From assembly GCA_013368315.1 (NCBI GenBank), contig JAACJM010000045.1, forward strand, positions 186,001 through 250,000: a stretch of DNA of 64,000 nt. Direction: 5' to 3'. The DNA is from Tetrapyrgos nigripes (lineage: Eukaryota > Basidiomycota > Agaricomycetes > Agaricales > Campanellaceae). Made by a program: the position numbers and the translations under genes. Position 1 is the stretch's first letter. Each line of letters opens with the position of its first letter. The notes beneath the pieces are model-generated. The model was not told the DNA's origin and ran no database searches. It was given only the letters and a program-made list of their open reading frames with translations. Shown here piece by piece: positions 1 to 11,225 of the stretch.

Positions 1-3000
1 TCCATCGACATTCCCATGTCCTACTGAGATCTTGTTTCATCGACCGGTCAATAATGGATACACATGTATGTTCCATACCGTTCTGCTTTCTCAGAGGCGC
101 TGCTAAGCCTCTGGGCTCCGTATAAACAATATATTTGATTTAAGATTTTGATCCTCCCAGGCTCAGTGTTATGACGATTCGTTACTCGAATTCATGACGC
201 CTCGCTTAACGACCATACGACCTCATACGGGTCATACCATACTCCAACCGCACCTGTGCTCTGGACGCAGAGTATCTACCTGTGGTACTTACCCATGCCA
301 ACTGCAATTGTCTCAGTGTTGTATGTTTGGTCCAATAACTGCGGTTTCTTACAGACTCCAGAGATATGCGTCACTGAAGAAGGACAGTCTCTGAGAAGCC
401 AAGGAGCGTGATGACGCACAAGATGATTCCTCTCGTACTACGCATCAGAAAGAATACGCCACTTTGATGCGGTCGTCGTCCTTTCAAAGCGTTGAAGTGA
501 AGAAGATCCGTATGAAATGAGCGCTACAAGCACCATTACTTCTCAGAAGAGTTCATGAACCTGTACAAACTACCACAATAGCTTGAATAGGCAATTCTGA
601 AACTTCTCTGTGCAGAGTATAATATATAAGTACTAACAACGCCATTTCCGCGAAATCGCTGCAAAGGACAAAGTGCGTGAAGTTCGCGAGAGTTCGCGCC
701 TTCGGGTCGCGACATCATGATACGACTCGGACGTATTAGAACAAGCCCCTCTGGCTGCATCCGTACTCCCGACATCCGGAAGGGTATAAAATAATCAATG
801 AAATCCTTCTGTGGAGTGGGTAGACGACCAAGACGGCCGAGATGCACGATGTAATTGAAGCTGGTCACATTATAATTAGACGGCACTAGTACCAGAGTAC
901 GGGATCCCGACGAGGGTTTGTGCGTTGGTATTATAAGTCTGCACGATTCACGACGACCAAAGGAATCTAGTTGTGCACAACTACTTTTTGTTGACAATGA
1001 TGAACTCATTCGATGGAGTTGATTGTTCACGAGACTGCTTGCCGAACTGCAGTAGTGTGCAAGATAAGATGGCCAATTTCAACGTAAGGAAGTGACGAAC
1101 ATTGACGAGGTGGACTCCATTTTTCTATGCATAACTGTATCTGCTACGTATTACCCGCAGAAGATTGAAATTTCCCCAAGCATCTGGGTATCGACGCGCG
1201 GGCTCAGTCTTCAAGCAAATATTGTGGCTTGGTCCTTTGCTCTACGTACTTCTGGTAAAGATTAAGTCAACACAAAGACGAATTTGAAAGTAACGATGAA
1301 TATTCAGAGGTTAGTTGACTGTTGACCGGCTGGTCATCACGTCGATGATCATGCAAGGATACTGCGGCCAAGAGCTCTGAGCCGTGAAAGTCAAGCACTT
1401 GAGAACGAACAGTAGTGCGAAAAGGTACCGAATAGTCCAGAGATGTGAGCGCTAAGCGTTGAGTGGCTTGAAGTGTGCTTGAGATGACGATTGAGACGAA
1501 AAGCACCCTCATGGTCAGCGGAAAAATTATGTAATCCATAATCCTAAACGATCCAAATTGCCCCCGAGCCTACCTGTGGGCCGCCGTACGCGTGAGATGT
1601 ACTTCGTGAATACACGATCCCCTCACTCCTTGTGAAACAAGTTTGAGATCGCCGCGTCGAGAGAACAAGGCTTTATCGAAAAACTTGCACAATTAAATGA
1701 TGATAACGATCGAGACCGCAGGCATCAAAGGAGTTCCTAAGTCGGCCGGTGGTCAATAACCTTCAATAACGCAGACAGAGCTGGGAATTGGCTGGGAAGA
1801 CACAACGAGGTCGCTGTGTTCGGCGCCGTGTGCAGCAAAATGTAAACACATAGAGAGTGGATCATCAGCATATGGACCATTTCTGACAGCCGTGAACACT
1901 AGTTTGAGCCAATTCAGCGATGCTGTCCGTGAGTCACTGGTCAGCGAACACATGCATAGTTAGCATGATCATCACCATGTATGTATGAGCAAGCGAACGC
2001 GATCGCGAAGAGAGATCAGAGTGTGTATGTGGCCGCTTTACTGAGAAAAATCAGGGATGTTGAGGAACAGTTTTACCGTATCAACATACGGTAAAGTAAC
2101 ATAATGCCACAGGAGGGGTTGTACCTGGAGACGAATTGCATAAGTACGTACATATCATATATAGACGGGCTTGTACAGGTACGAGGTTGGCTGAGTGCTT
2201 CAGTCCCTTATTGACGAGTGTCGGGCGAATATGTACTGTGAGGCAAAAACATTGCTTGCGGGTCTTCGGATGGCTGTCAATTGTCACAGTTTGACTGGAG
2301 TGCAATTATCATGCAATCTGGACCGGGAAAAGCGCTGTAGATCAAGGTAGGCAAGGAGATGCCGGAAATAGCAGGATGAAAAATATTATTCTGTGAGTTC
2401 CAGGTTCCAGCGCAGCACTGGCAGTCTTCCTCAATGGTCAATCGAGACTCTCCGGTGTTTTGAGGTGTCTATGTGGATGAGCATCAGAACACAGCCAACT
2501 TGAGGCCTTCGAGGGCCAAGTGAGGCGAGGGCCACCAGACTGCTACCAGACGTGCGTTGCGAAGGTACAACTGTACATGCCGCTGCCGCAGTCTCGCGGG
2601 CGCCTTCAGAATCAATTGAGGGGACCAAGAAAGCTATCCAGAAGAATACGACCTCCTTGCGTCCTATCTAAGCTAGAGTCGAACAAGAAGGAGTTGTCAC
2701 ACATTTGTAAGTGTGACATTCGTCAAACCAAACAAGCATGGTGCCGCAGCGTTTCGGTTTTGCTGCAGTGTCTCGCTTTCTCCCTGAACTCGACGCGCTT
2801 GGAAAAAGTCCTCCCAAGCTCTTCAATGGCCTATTCTTCGCTCTGCATTGAAAACCTCATGCGACGAAGGCAGGTGATGATGGAATGCGTGAGTTCGTAA
2901 AGCATGAGCCATGCTTTTCGTGATTTCTATCTCCTTGTTTTAGGGAATTGACATCATTACACCGCCACTATAGAGGAAATCATAAGTAACCTGGAATTTT

Positions 3001-3053
3001 GAAGAATACGTATTTATAGGAAGCAAGAGCTGCGGAAGTTTTACTCAACCACC
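1..3053. other. Left-end stretch without a recognisable gene
   Basis: I see open frames of 60-164 codons on both strands but none carries a motif, signal peptide or convincing intron pattern. No transposon ends, tandem arrays or RNA genes were recognised. The last few hundred bases contain the promoter of the GH76 gene. Confidence 0.5.
3011..3020 (+). promoter_or_regulatory. TATA-like element of the GH76 gene
   Basis: The sequence tatttatagg lies 34 bp before the ATG at 3054. Its position and AT-richness fit a core promoter element, but it is not a perfect TATAAA. Confidence 0.3.
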
Positions 3054-4997
3054 ATGCTTCTGCGTTTGTTCTCGCTCTCTGTAGCATTCGGTGCCTCTCT
3101 CGCTCAAGATTTGGGTGTTCCACTGTCCTGGAGGGTGAGTCCAAGCTGTTTTGTGAAAATTTAACGTACTTATATGCACGCAGAAATTCTCAAACTCTCG
3201 TGGTTTCGATGAGCGTGTAACAATTGCTCGGAATGCGATCGATGCAATTGTACCTCAGCTAGATTCTTCAACAGCAGAGTTCAATGGTACGCCTCTTCTT
3301 TCTTACGCTTTGCTCTAGATGTATTCATGCGCTGTTTCGAAAAGGTATTGGATACTGGCAATCCGGAAACGTTTTCTCAGCCATGGCCAATTTCGACCAT
3401 CTTGCCCATTCCAATGTCTATCAGGGCACGGTGACCAACAACCTCAATACTGCCTTCAGTCTTCATGCCAATTACGACAAATTCCAGTGAGTCTCGTCCT
3501 CAGGAAGAAGTAATCAAGCTAATCGTCATCAACAGGGTGAGCATCCCGTCTGAAGTTGTGGGGTATAGATGATGCTTATGATGTCAGTTTAACGATGATG
3601 CTCTGTATGCAATTTTAAGCCATCAACTTCTGTACCCAATCTCATTTGACTTCTCTTCAGGTGGTGGGCCACGAGTGCTTTCTACGCCTTCCGAGCATAT
3701 GGTGTAAGTCTTGGGCTTTACCTTGTATTGATTTGGCTCATCTGCTGTTCATATGTAGGACTCCAACCTTCTTTCGCATGCCGTTGCGACTTGGAACCAT
3801 GTTTCTCAATTGTGAGTCTCGTGCACGAGCACTAGCTAGCATGCATCCCGACCTTCTTTCTGTAGCGTAGTTTCTGCTGCCGACGCCACCTCTGGGTCAA
3901 TCCCTCAGAAAAGCTTCACACTGGCCGGGACATGCGATGGAAGTCGGTAGTTGTTCATTTCTCATCTCATCTCTCTCACTAAACATTAATTGCAGTTACC
4001 ATGGCCGGAGGCGTGTTCTGGGTTAGTCAGAGCACCTCTTGGCACTTTTTTTAAGCTGAAAGGGATTGCCATTAGCGACCAACCTCTGATGACCAATCTA
4101 TCAACTCTGTAACTACAGGGTATGTATCTCTTGAAATTTTCTGCAGTCGAAATTGACGAGAAATCGCAATCTTTGCAGACTGTACCTGACGTAAGTTTTC
4201 TTCTCATTTCTGAGTAAGGCCTTCACTGAGCGATGGTCCTAGTCTCTCTGCGTTCCTTGCGGAAGCAACTGGTGATTCCAAGTACACCAATGCGGCAATC
4301 CTCAGTGCTCAATGGATCAAGAACCACAACATCAACACCAACAACCTCGTCCTTGACACTGTGAATGGTCATGACTGCTCCAGATCTCCTGCGGACTGGC
4401 TCTTTACCTACAACAATGGGAAATATCTTGAAGGGCTCAGTGTCTTGGCGGATGTTACTGGCGATAATTCTTGGAGAACCCTGTATGTCCTTCGTCTTCT
4501 TGGTTTGCAGTGCATTGAAGTGATGGAAATTAAAGGATGGTCAATATCGCCGCCGCGGCGATGAAGTCAGCACCATGGCAAGGGAGTGATGGTATCATTA
4601 CTGAAGGCGCTAGCCCGAACTCCAATAATGACGGCGTAGGATTCAAAGGTAAGCTGCGTTGTGAGGTTGAGTGGGACGCGGTGGGACTGATTCGTGCCAA
4701 AGCTATCTTCATTAGAGGTTTGGATGAAGTGAATGTGCGCAGTGCCTCGAACAGTGCTCTGCAGATCCTGATCCATAGCTATGGCGATGTCCAGGTAGGC
4801 TCTTTCTATATATCCTTGTGCGGTTTTGTATGGTTTCTAACCTTTCTTGACTATAGTACAACGCATTGTTGGATTTGGCTGCTACTGGGAACACTTACTC
4901 ATCAAGCTGGGAAGGACCACCACAAGGCTTCACCACCTGGGGACAACTTGCAGCCTTGGACGTCATGGTTACAAACCTGAACACCAACTCGCCCTGA
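3054..4997 (+). CDS. Secreted GH76 alpha-1,6-mannanase-like protein
   Basis: Probable endo-acting alpha-1,6-mannanase of glycoside hydrolase family 76, or a relative of the Dfg5/Dcw1 wall-protein transglycosidases. The start MLLRLFSLSVAFGASLAQ is a typical signal peptide. Family-like blocks follow: GYWQSGNVFSAMANFDH, NDDALWWATSAFYAFRAYG near residue 113 (its Asp-Asp pair matches the conserved GH76 acidic dyad), TMAGGVFWRPTSDD, HDCSRSPADWLFTYNNGKYLEGL, and a C-terminal stretch ending LNTNSP. The protein ends without an obvious GPI signal, so free secretion is likely. The gene has about a dozen exons. Exons 3184-3286 and 3345-3486 are ordinary. Joining 3486 in frame to 3588 seems to need a one-nucleotide exon at 3536. 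The frame also fails by two bases at the splice site near 4242/4243, where a TC unit may have been lost. The gene is therefore either a recent pseudogene, misread at that point, or spliced unusually there. Confidence 0.82.
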
Positions 4998-5414
4998 GAC
5001 TACTTTGTACTGGAAATGAAATGCCCTTTGTACTTCGATATACCTTTGTAAATATTGGGTTCTACACGACCGGTGCACCGTGGTTGCGTGGTTGCGTGCA
5101 TTGACGTCCTCGATGCCTCTTCCCGCCCTTTCTAGTGCTGAGAACGTATCGCTGCATTCCAAGCTAATCCAGAAATACAACCAACTATTTATTCAGGTTA
5201 CCGAATGGGGACTTCATATCGGACCATAGACCGCCTCAAACTCACACCCTCATCGAAGTGAATTGCATCACGTGTATTCCGTAGAATATCCTCGGTTGAT
5301 CTGATGTCAGCGTTTGGACGGATTAGGTTGAAGGACTTCACATCCCCTTCTTCCTCTTTCTCTCCATCTGCTGCTGGCTAACGACGGCCTTGGTACGCTG
5401 TTGAAAACTTTATA
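4998..5414. other. Intergenic, GH76 3' end to F-box gene promoter
   Basis: About 420 bp between two plus-strand genes. It holds the GH76 3' UTR and the promoter of the next gene. Nothing else was recognised. Confidence 0.5.
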
Positions 5415-7217
5415 ATGGACAAAGTCCCTTACAATGGTTTTCCACCAGCATCCAGCTTGGACCTCAGGAAAGAACTCTTTCAAAGCCTTCAAGCTCTCCC
5501 CATGTCGCTATCAACTTGGACTACCTGGGACTCAAAGAACAGACTTCTTAAACTTCCTCTCGAGATTCTCGACGAAATCCTTTCAGAACTGGACTCACAT
5601 GCCGACCTCATGGCCCTCGCATTGTGTTCGCATATGTGCGCCAACCTCGTGTTGCCCAAGCATGCCGAATACCGTGTCATCCGTGTACGACATCGCAGAC
5701 CAGATATGTGGGCACATCTTGCCCGTCGTGCAGATTTGGCTCGGAATATCCGGGAGGTGTATATATGCCAGAAAGAGGATCAGGCAGCTACCGACCATTT
5801 CCCTACGACGCTTTTACCTGCAGCATCGAAGATGACGGCGGTGGAGGTGTTGCAGTCGCATTTGGCCAATGGAAGGGAGGACCGTAGGGTGTTGAATATC
5901 TGTACTGCGCTGGGGCATATGACAAAGTTGACGACGTTTACGTGGGACTGCTATGAACTCTGCTCGTGCCTGAGCTCATCGATGAATGTCTTGCAAGAGG
6001 GAATGATTTTGCATGCGTTGAGTAAACTACCGCTTTTGAAGCGTGTTTCTCTCTCGGGCAATTTCAACACGTTTGGGACGTATATGTCGAAGCCATTGTC
6101 TCCGGTGCGTCTTACCTGTCTTCTGGTTCTGTGTTACGGATTATGAACAGCCTTCTCATCTAGATGGTGTGCGATATACGGAACCTCGAGTACTTGGCTC
6201 TATTTGGGGATGTGTGGTCGACACCTACAACTGCAGAACCCTTGAAGACTCTTTTGAGACTATCGCCGCAGCTGAAGGTAAATGGAGTCATATTTCGCTT
6301 ACAATGATAGATCTTCTCACCATACGTATTAAGGGTCTTGAGATTCCCATTGAGGCTGCTGCTATCTCTGTATGCGTCTTTCCCCATCTTGAAAAGCTCA
6401 AGCTCTTTCTCCAATCCGGTACATCGTCCACCATTAACCAGAAATGGAATAATTTCCTCCAGAATCACCCAACACTCGTCGAACTTTCTTGTGTCCCGTC
6501 TCTTGGGATCTCTCTTCCTTCTAGTGGACTCCCCAAGCTGAAGAGCCTTCGCACTGACAGCGCCATGTTGGACTCCATAGCACAAGCCCCAAATCCTCCA
6601 GTTTTGGAATCAGTATATGGGATCTTGGATGCGTACAATATCAACTTTCTATCAGCGCCTGCTTTCAGATACCTGAAGAAGCTCGAGGTTTCCGCTATAT
6701 TCCAGGAAAGCGATTTGGAGAGGATCACGAACACATGCGGTCAGACGTTAGCCTGGTTGTCAATTGCCGCAGGGCCCAAGTTTGAGTTGGTGAGTCTCAC
6801 CGGCGTCTGTCTGTCTTTTGGGCTGGTTCAGGCTAATGACGTCTACGCCACTTAGGATGTATGGTTGAAGTTCTTAGCGACCCTTCCTGCTCTAGAAGTC
6901 TTCCGTGGTCCGGCGCTATGGATGGCGGTTGACGATGATATGGACAAGATGCATAATGCCATTATGCAGCTGGTGACTGTTTGTCCTCGACTTGAGCAGT
7001 TGGAGCATAAGAGTATCTATACTAAGAGGAGGAAGTTTAAGAGGATTGCGATTATACGGGAGGAAGATGAAGAGGGATTACATGTGAGGTATGAGGTTAG
7101 GAAGCCGCCTCCAAGGTATGTCATGGTGTTTAACGCTGGCCTCTGAGCTAAGTTACTAATGGTCGTTCTGGTTATGACAGGTCTATGTTTGACCCCATGG
7201 ACGGAACCTTTGACTGA
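5415..7217 (+). CDS. F-box protein with leucine-rich C-terminal part
   Basis: Likely substrate receptor of an SCF ubiquitin ligase. Around residues 50-95 it has an F-box, with LKLPLEILDEILSELDS followed by alternating hydrophobic positions and a Cys/His-containing helix. Downstream are irregular leucine-rich segments such as NLEYLALFGDVW, HLEKLKLFLQ and YLKKLEVSAIF, typical of the large agaricomycete F-box/LRR-like families. The start is the first ATG of the open frame. I place introns after SKPLSP (donor gtgcgt, acceptor just before ATGGTGTGC), within the LRR-like part, near 6790-6855 and near 7114-7180. The last exon ends SMFDPMDGTFD. No substrate can be inferred. A second F-box gene lies at 31941-33737. 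Confidence 0.8.
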
Positions 7218-7939
7218 TGCTCTTTGACACGACACCTGGATCTCTGGAGACGACTGGAATGACATGCATTACCCTATTCCCAATGGCTTGTGTATAGAAC
7301 TGTGATCTGCTCGGCTAGATGCTGACTCGGACATCAACCATGTCCTGTATATGTATATCGTTATGTCTGGGACTATGAGCTGTATATCCTACTTGCTGTA
7401 TATTGGTTATGTACAGTTCTGTGTACGTTGTACTTCGTTCTGTTGAATAGCTTTGCGCTAATTTACATGTGTTTCTTGATCCTTTCTGGTGCTGCTCTGC
7501 TTCGTTTGAAGTTTGGCTGATTGAACGGTCTTCCAAGGTAGCTACTTATGCCCCGAACTTAGCACCTTGGTATAGTAAAGCTTGAAGGAATCTTGAAGTT
7601 GGACGTTTTTGAAGAAGCCTTGAAACAGTCTCCGAGGTACCTGCGAGATACATCACTCGAAAAGCGCATCTTCACTTGGACCCATGACCGTGCTCGAGCT
7701 TGGAGCTTGAGGTCGTAAATACATGGTGTATGATAGTATGGGGCAGTAGTGTAACGTATATAGGAGTCTTATAAGGACAGTACCGAGTATAGTACAGAAA
7801 GTAGATAGCAAAACACAACAATTATAAGAAGTATATAGCATAGCGCTTGATGAAAGCAATTCAAAGAAAGCAAAAGCGAGCATTGGGCATTGGGTTATAT
7901 TTTGGGTATAATAATTGGGATCAAGATCAGATAGGAGTG
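7218..7939. other. Intergenic between convergent genes
   Basis: About 720 bp shared by the 3' ends of the F-box gene and the minus-strand repeat-protein gene. No gene or structured element recognised. Confidence 0.5.
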
Positions 7940-8495
7940 CTAGGGACCTTGACCGGGAGCGAGGGTAGCGAGGTTAGGGAGGTTGACAGGGAGGGCAGCG
8001 GCGCTCGGGACACTGGGGGTGTTGGGGATGCTCGGGACGTTGACAGGCAGGCTGCCAACCGAATTCTGGACAGTGGAAGGAGCGTTTTTGACATTAGAGA
8101 TGTAGGCTAGAAGACCAACTGCGGGTACGCTCATGCCACGGAGAACTGGGAGTGAAGGAAGAGAGGCGAGCAGAGGCAGATCGACAGGGAGAGAGCCGAC
8201 ACTAGGTACGCCGGGGTGGGGATGCTGGGGATTTTGACAGGCTTGTTGCCAGCCGAATTGTGGACCGTAGAAGGAATGTTTTGAATCCGGAGATATCCAC
8301 TGGGAGGTCACTAACTGCGGGTAGGCTCATGTCACGTTGAACTGGGAGTGATGGAAGCGAGGGTAGATCCACTGGGAGAGCGTCGAATCTGGGGACCCTG
8401 GAGATGCTGGGGATAGCAACCTGAGGAGTGGGAAGTGCGAGTTCGCAGGCAATGAAGACGAAGGAGAAGAGGGCAGAGTTATTGAAAGAAGGCAT
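7940..8495 (-). CDS. Small secreted Pro/Leu/Val-rich repeat protein
   Basis: The first exon starts MPSFNNSALFSFVFIACELA, a plausible signal peptide, and continues with low-complexity LPVDLPSLPSLPV-type repeats. The second open part begins near HPHPGVPSVGSLPVDLP and carries the same repeat types to the stop at 7940. A GT-AG intron of 76 nt (8225-8300) joins the two parts in frame, giving about 160 residues. That intron lies exactly where a repeat copy would read in a shifted frame. The gene may therefore be intact with an intron made from repeat sequence, or frameshifted twice. No catalytic or cysteine-rich domain is visible. A structural or wall-associated role is possible but unproven. A TATAAA lies 115 bp upstream of the ATG. 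Confidence 0.55.
8040..8415. repeat. Tandem duplication of about 194 bp inside the secreted repeat-protein gene
   Basis: Two adjacent degenerate copies run from about 8040 and from about 8234. Both begin with ttgacaggc and share blocks such as aactgcgggta and aactgggagtga. The spacing of about 194 bp is not a multiple of three, so the copies lie in different frames. Confidence 0.7.
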
Positions 8496-9260
8496 GATGC
8501 TTAAGTAGAGTAGAGGTTTAGGAGAGGCTATTAGGACGATGGGAAGAGGAGGCTACAGAGGCTGCGAAACTAGAAACTGAATGGAGAGGTCCGGAAAAGT
8601 GGCAGGGTCTTTATAGAAGTCGGAGAATCGCAAATTGTTGAAGTTGTGAGGTTTTGATTCCCAATCTATCGGTGGAATAGCTACGTTGAAGAATTGCAAC
8701 TGGCCAATAATGACAAGATTACTGTCGAGACTGTTGCATGCATAGTGATGAAACCGTTCGCACTAGCATTTCAGTCGCAAGGTCCTTTGAAAAATATCAG
8801 CAGTTATGGTCTCTTGACCTCAGTGCAAGGCACTCGCGAGCTAAAGCTGAGATGGAATCAAGTTGAGCCTTGTCGTACAAAATTGCAATTGCATCATTGC
8901 GTAAGCCGAGCGCGGCGCATCTCCCCGTGTTTTGCCCGTGTTTCTCTTTCCCCCACGTCTCTTTCTAGATGGCCTCCAGGGTCCCAGAAGGAATCCCATC
9001 ACTGTATTTTTACCTCCACTTTCACTCCCAGTAGCAAGCCTTCCGTTGTATAATGTCGCGCTCTTGCCCTCCAACTGACAATATCGTACCGATTCAGATA
9101 TCCGGTTGATATCCGGTATCATATATCATGTGTGCAAGAGCTTCTTCATGATTGGGCTTCCTATATTGGTATTATTGAGTGACGCTAGCTGCCCTCCCTC
9201 ATATTATAGCCTGAGGGCTGTCAATGTTATCATCAATCTTTGCTTCCCGCATCCATCGCA
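8496..9260. other. Divergent intergenic region
   Basis: About 765 bp between the minus-strand repeat-protein gene and the plus-strand methyltransferase gene. It should hold both promoters. No gene recognised. Confidence 0.5.
8610..8615 (-). promoter_or_regulatory. TATA box of the secreted repeat-protein gene
   Basis: TATAAA on the minus strand, 115 bp upstream of the ATG at 8495. Confidence 0.4.
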
Positions 9261-10573
9261 ATGACTGTGCAGCAAGATGATTCCACATACAAATTCCCAG
9301 TGGACTTGGCTGAGATGGATGTAAGTTCGCGCAATCGCCTTACTCAATGATCTGCATTGACATCTTCCCTGAAGAGGCTTGCTCTTCAACATAGAATGTG
9401 GACTTTAGCGATTGGTGGTCTTTATCCACCAGCCATCACCAATTCGGTACATACTGCGCTCTCACCTTCGGATGGCCATCGTCCAATTATCATGGATGTA
9501 GGGTGCGGATCCGGTATTTGGTGAGTTTCGTCTTTTGATTCAAAGCTATCTGACAATTGAATCACCTATGATATGTATGTCAGGTCTATCGAAATAGCAA
9601 AGACATTTCCACACGCAGAAATTGTTGGTTTCGATCTCAATGAGCAGAAATATCCGTAAGCTTCTCGTTCATTTTCTCAACCGGCGTTGTACACTGCACT
9701 ATCCAGGGGAGCTCCAGAAAACTTCCGGTTAGTCAACAATCGCTCATTATCTCATTCTATCCTGACTCGAGCATTCTAGTTTTGTGCAAGGAGACATCTC
9801 TCTGGGGTTACCGCAGTTTGCTGGGAAGGTCGACGTTATACATTGTCGCTGCGTAGCTCAGCATGTAAACTCTATTTCATCTATTCTTTTGTCTTTGTAT
9901 TGACGTCCAATTTTTTTAACGCTAGGTAAAGGACCCCCAAGGTCTGGTCAACACTCTGGCTTCTTGTCTCAGACCAGGTTAGCACTTTTAGCTCGACGAA
10001 TAATATTTCGAGACAAGTAAATCTAACTTCGAGGCACGCAAGGCGGCGTTCTCCTCCTCCTTGATGGCGACTGGACAGTGTATGACAAGAACAAGCAGGT
10101 CGTGAAACCTTTCGTCTGGGACACCAAAACGGATATCGACGAACAAGTCAAGAACAAGGGTGATACGTCGTGGCATGCCGGGTGGATCGCGATTATCGGA
10201 GAGGTGACGAGAAGCAAAACCTATCGTCCCATTGAAGAGATGGTTGCTGCTAGCGGATCTTTCAAGGACGCTCAGACGACTACTTATTTTCTTCCCATTT
10301 CCTGGCCAGGGGAAAACATTCCGAATGGTGAAGAGCTGGGGAAGATTGTGGGGGAGAACCAGAAGGTGAGTTAGAGTGCGTTGTTGTGGCGTGGTGTGCG
10401 CTACGATACTGATTGTACGAGTTTAGCTTGTCTTCAGCGGAGCCAAACCCGTTGTGCTGGAGGCGGGGTTGACCAGAGAGATATTGGACGTTTGGGAACC
10501 GTTATACAAGGATGAAATCGACAGTTGCCAACTTTATAATGTAGCCTTGTATGCTACTGCTCATAGAGCATGA
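9261..10573 (+). CDS. Class I SAM-dependent methyltransferase
   Basis: Cytosolic methyltransferase of the Rossmann-fold type, substrate unknown. It starts MTVQQDDSTYKFPVDLAEMD. A first intron ends in a gaag acceptor, so the next exon begins RLALQHRMWTLAIGG. Motif I is clear (IIMDVGCGSGIW), followed by the acidic end of strand 2 (AEIVGFDLN). The motif III/IV region FVQGDISLGLPQF...VDVIHCRCVAQHVKDPQ and motif V LRPGGVLLLLDGDW follow. The C-terminal part includes TSWHAGWIAIIGEV and ends YNVALYATAHRA. A 21-nt exon at 9707-9727 encodes most of GAPENFR. The family includes many fungal secondary-metabolism and small-molecule methyltransferases. No neighbour suggests a pathway. Confidence 0.85.
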
Positions 10574-10618
10574 AAGTCGTGGCTTTCAAATGATGGAAGA
10601 TATGGAAATGTTACCACT

Positions 10619-10741
10619 CTACACCTTATACTTATTGCCCGGCAAGAATCTGACACCTTCAACATCAGGAATGGCCATGATCTGAGCTCCTGCGTACTCG
10701 TTCCTAGTCAAAGCCCTGGCATGCCTTTCTAATTCATACAT
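10619..10741 (-). pseudogene. Relic of a VPS25 3' end
   Basis: The minus strand encodes about 40 residues ending AQIMAIPDVEGVRFLPGNKY plus two residues and a stop. This resembles the end of the intact VPS25 about 600 bp away, which reads AQIISIPDGEGVRFFPGNKY. The likeness extends to the DNA around the stop codon. No upstream VPS25 exons are seen, so this is a truncated duplicate. Confidence 0.65.
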
Positions 10742-11225
10742 TAGTTGACTCGTTTACTGTTACAAGTATACCAACACTTGCTTTTGCTTTCCTCGAATGG
10801 CTTTCGTCAAATGCTATTCTATACACTACTCTCTAGACTCTATTTGCAATGAGAAATTGACCCCATATCTGCTCTTTGTGGAACCTTAGTATTTCTCGTT
10901 GCGACTACCGTCAGTCTACTTATGTATAATGATTATGTTTTGATGTCTACTTTCTCCAGTATAGGACGTGCCGTCACTGTCCTTATAATATGTACTCTCA
11001 TATAATACTTTTGTTCAATCTTTACAGATTTTTCTTCGGAAGACCCTCGAATTTTCTTCTGTCCAAGCTCAAGAAACTTCATGGTCTTGACGATATTTGC
11101 AAGTATCCAACTGTAAAGGTGTCCAAGCGAATAGTTATAGTATTGCGTCCTTCGAGTGACCCCGAAAGTACGCCGTTGTTCAGCTACAAGGTAAACGTAC
11201 AGATCCAAATACAGCTTTCTTTACT
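10742..11225. other. Intergenic between VPS25 relic and VPS25
   Basis: About 480 bp, AT-rich, with no recognised gene. It separates the two copies of the VPS25 3' end. Confidence 0.45.

Noticed and set aside
536..1030. 164-codon minus-strand open frame near the left end
   Set aside because: No motif, no signal peptide, no intron pattern, and composition unlike the called genes.
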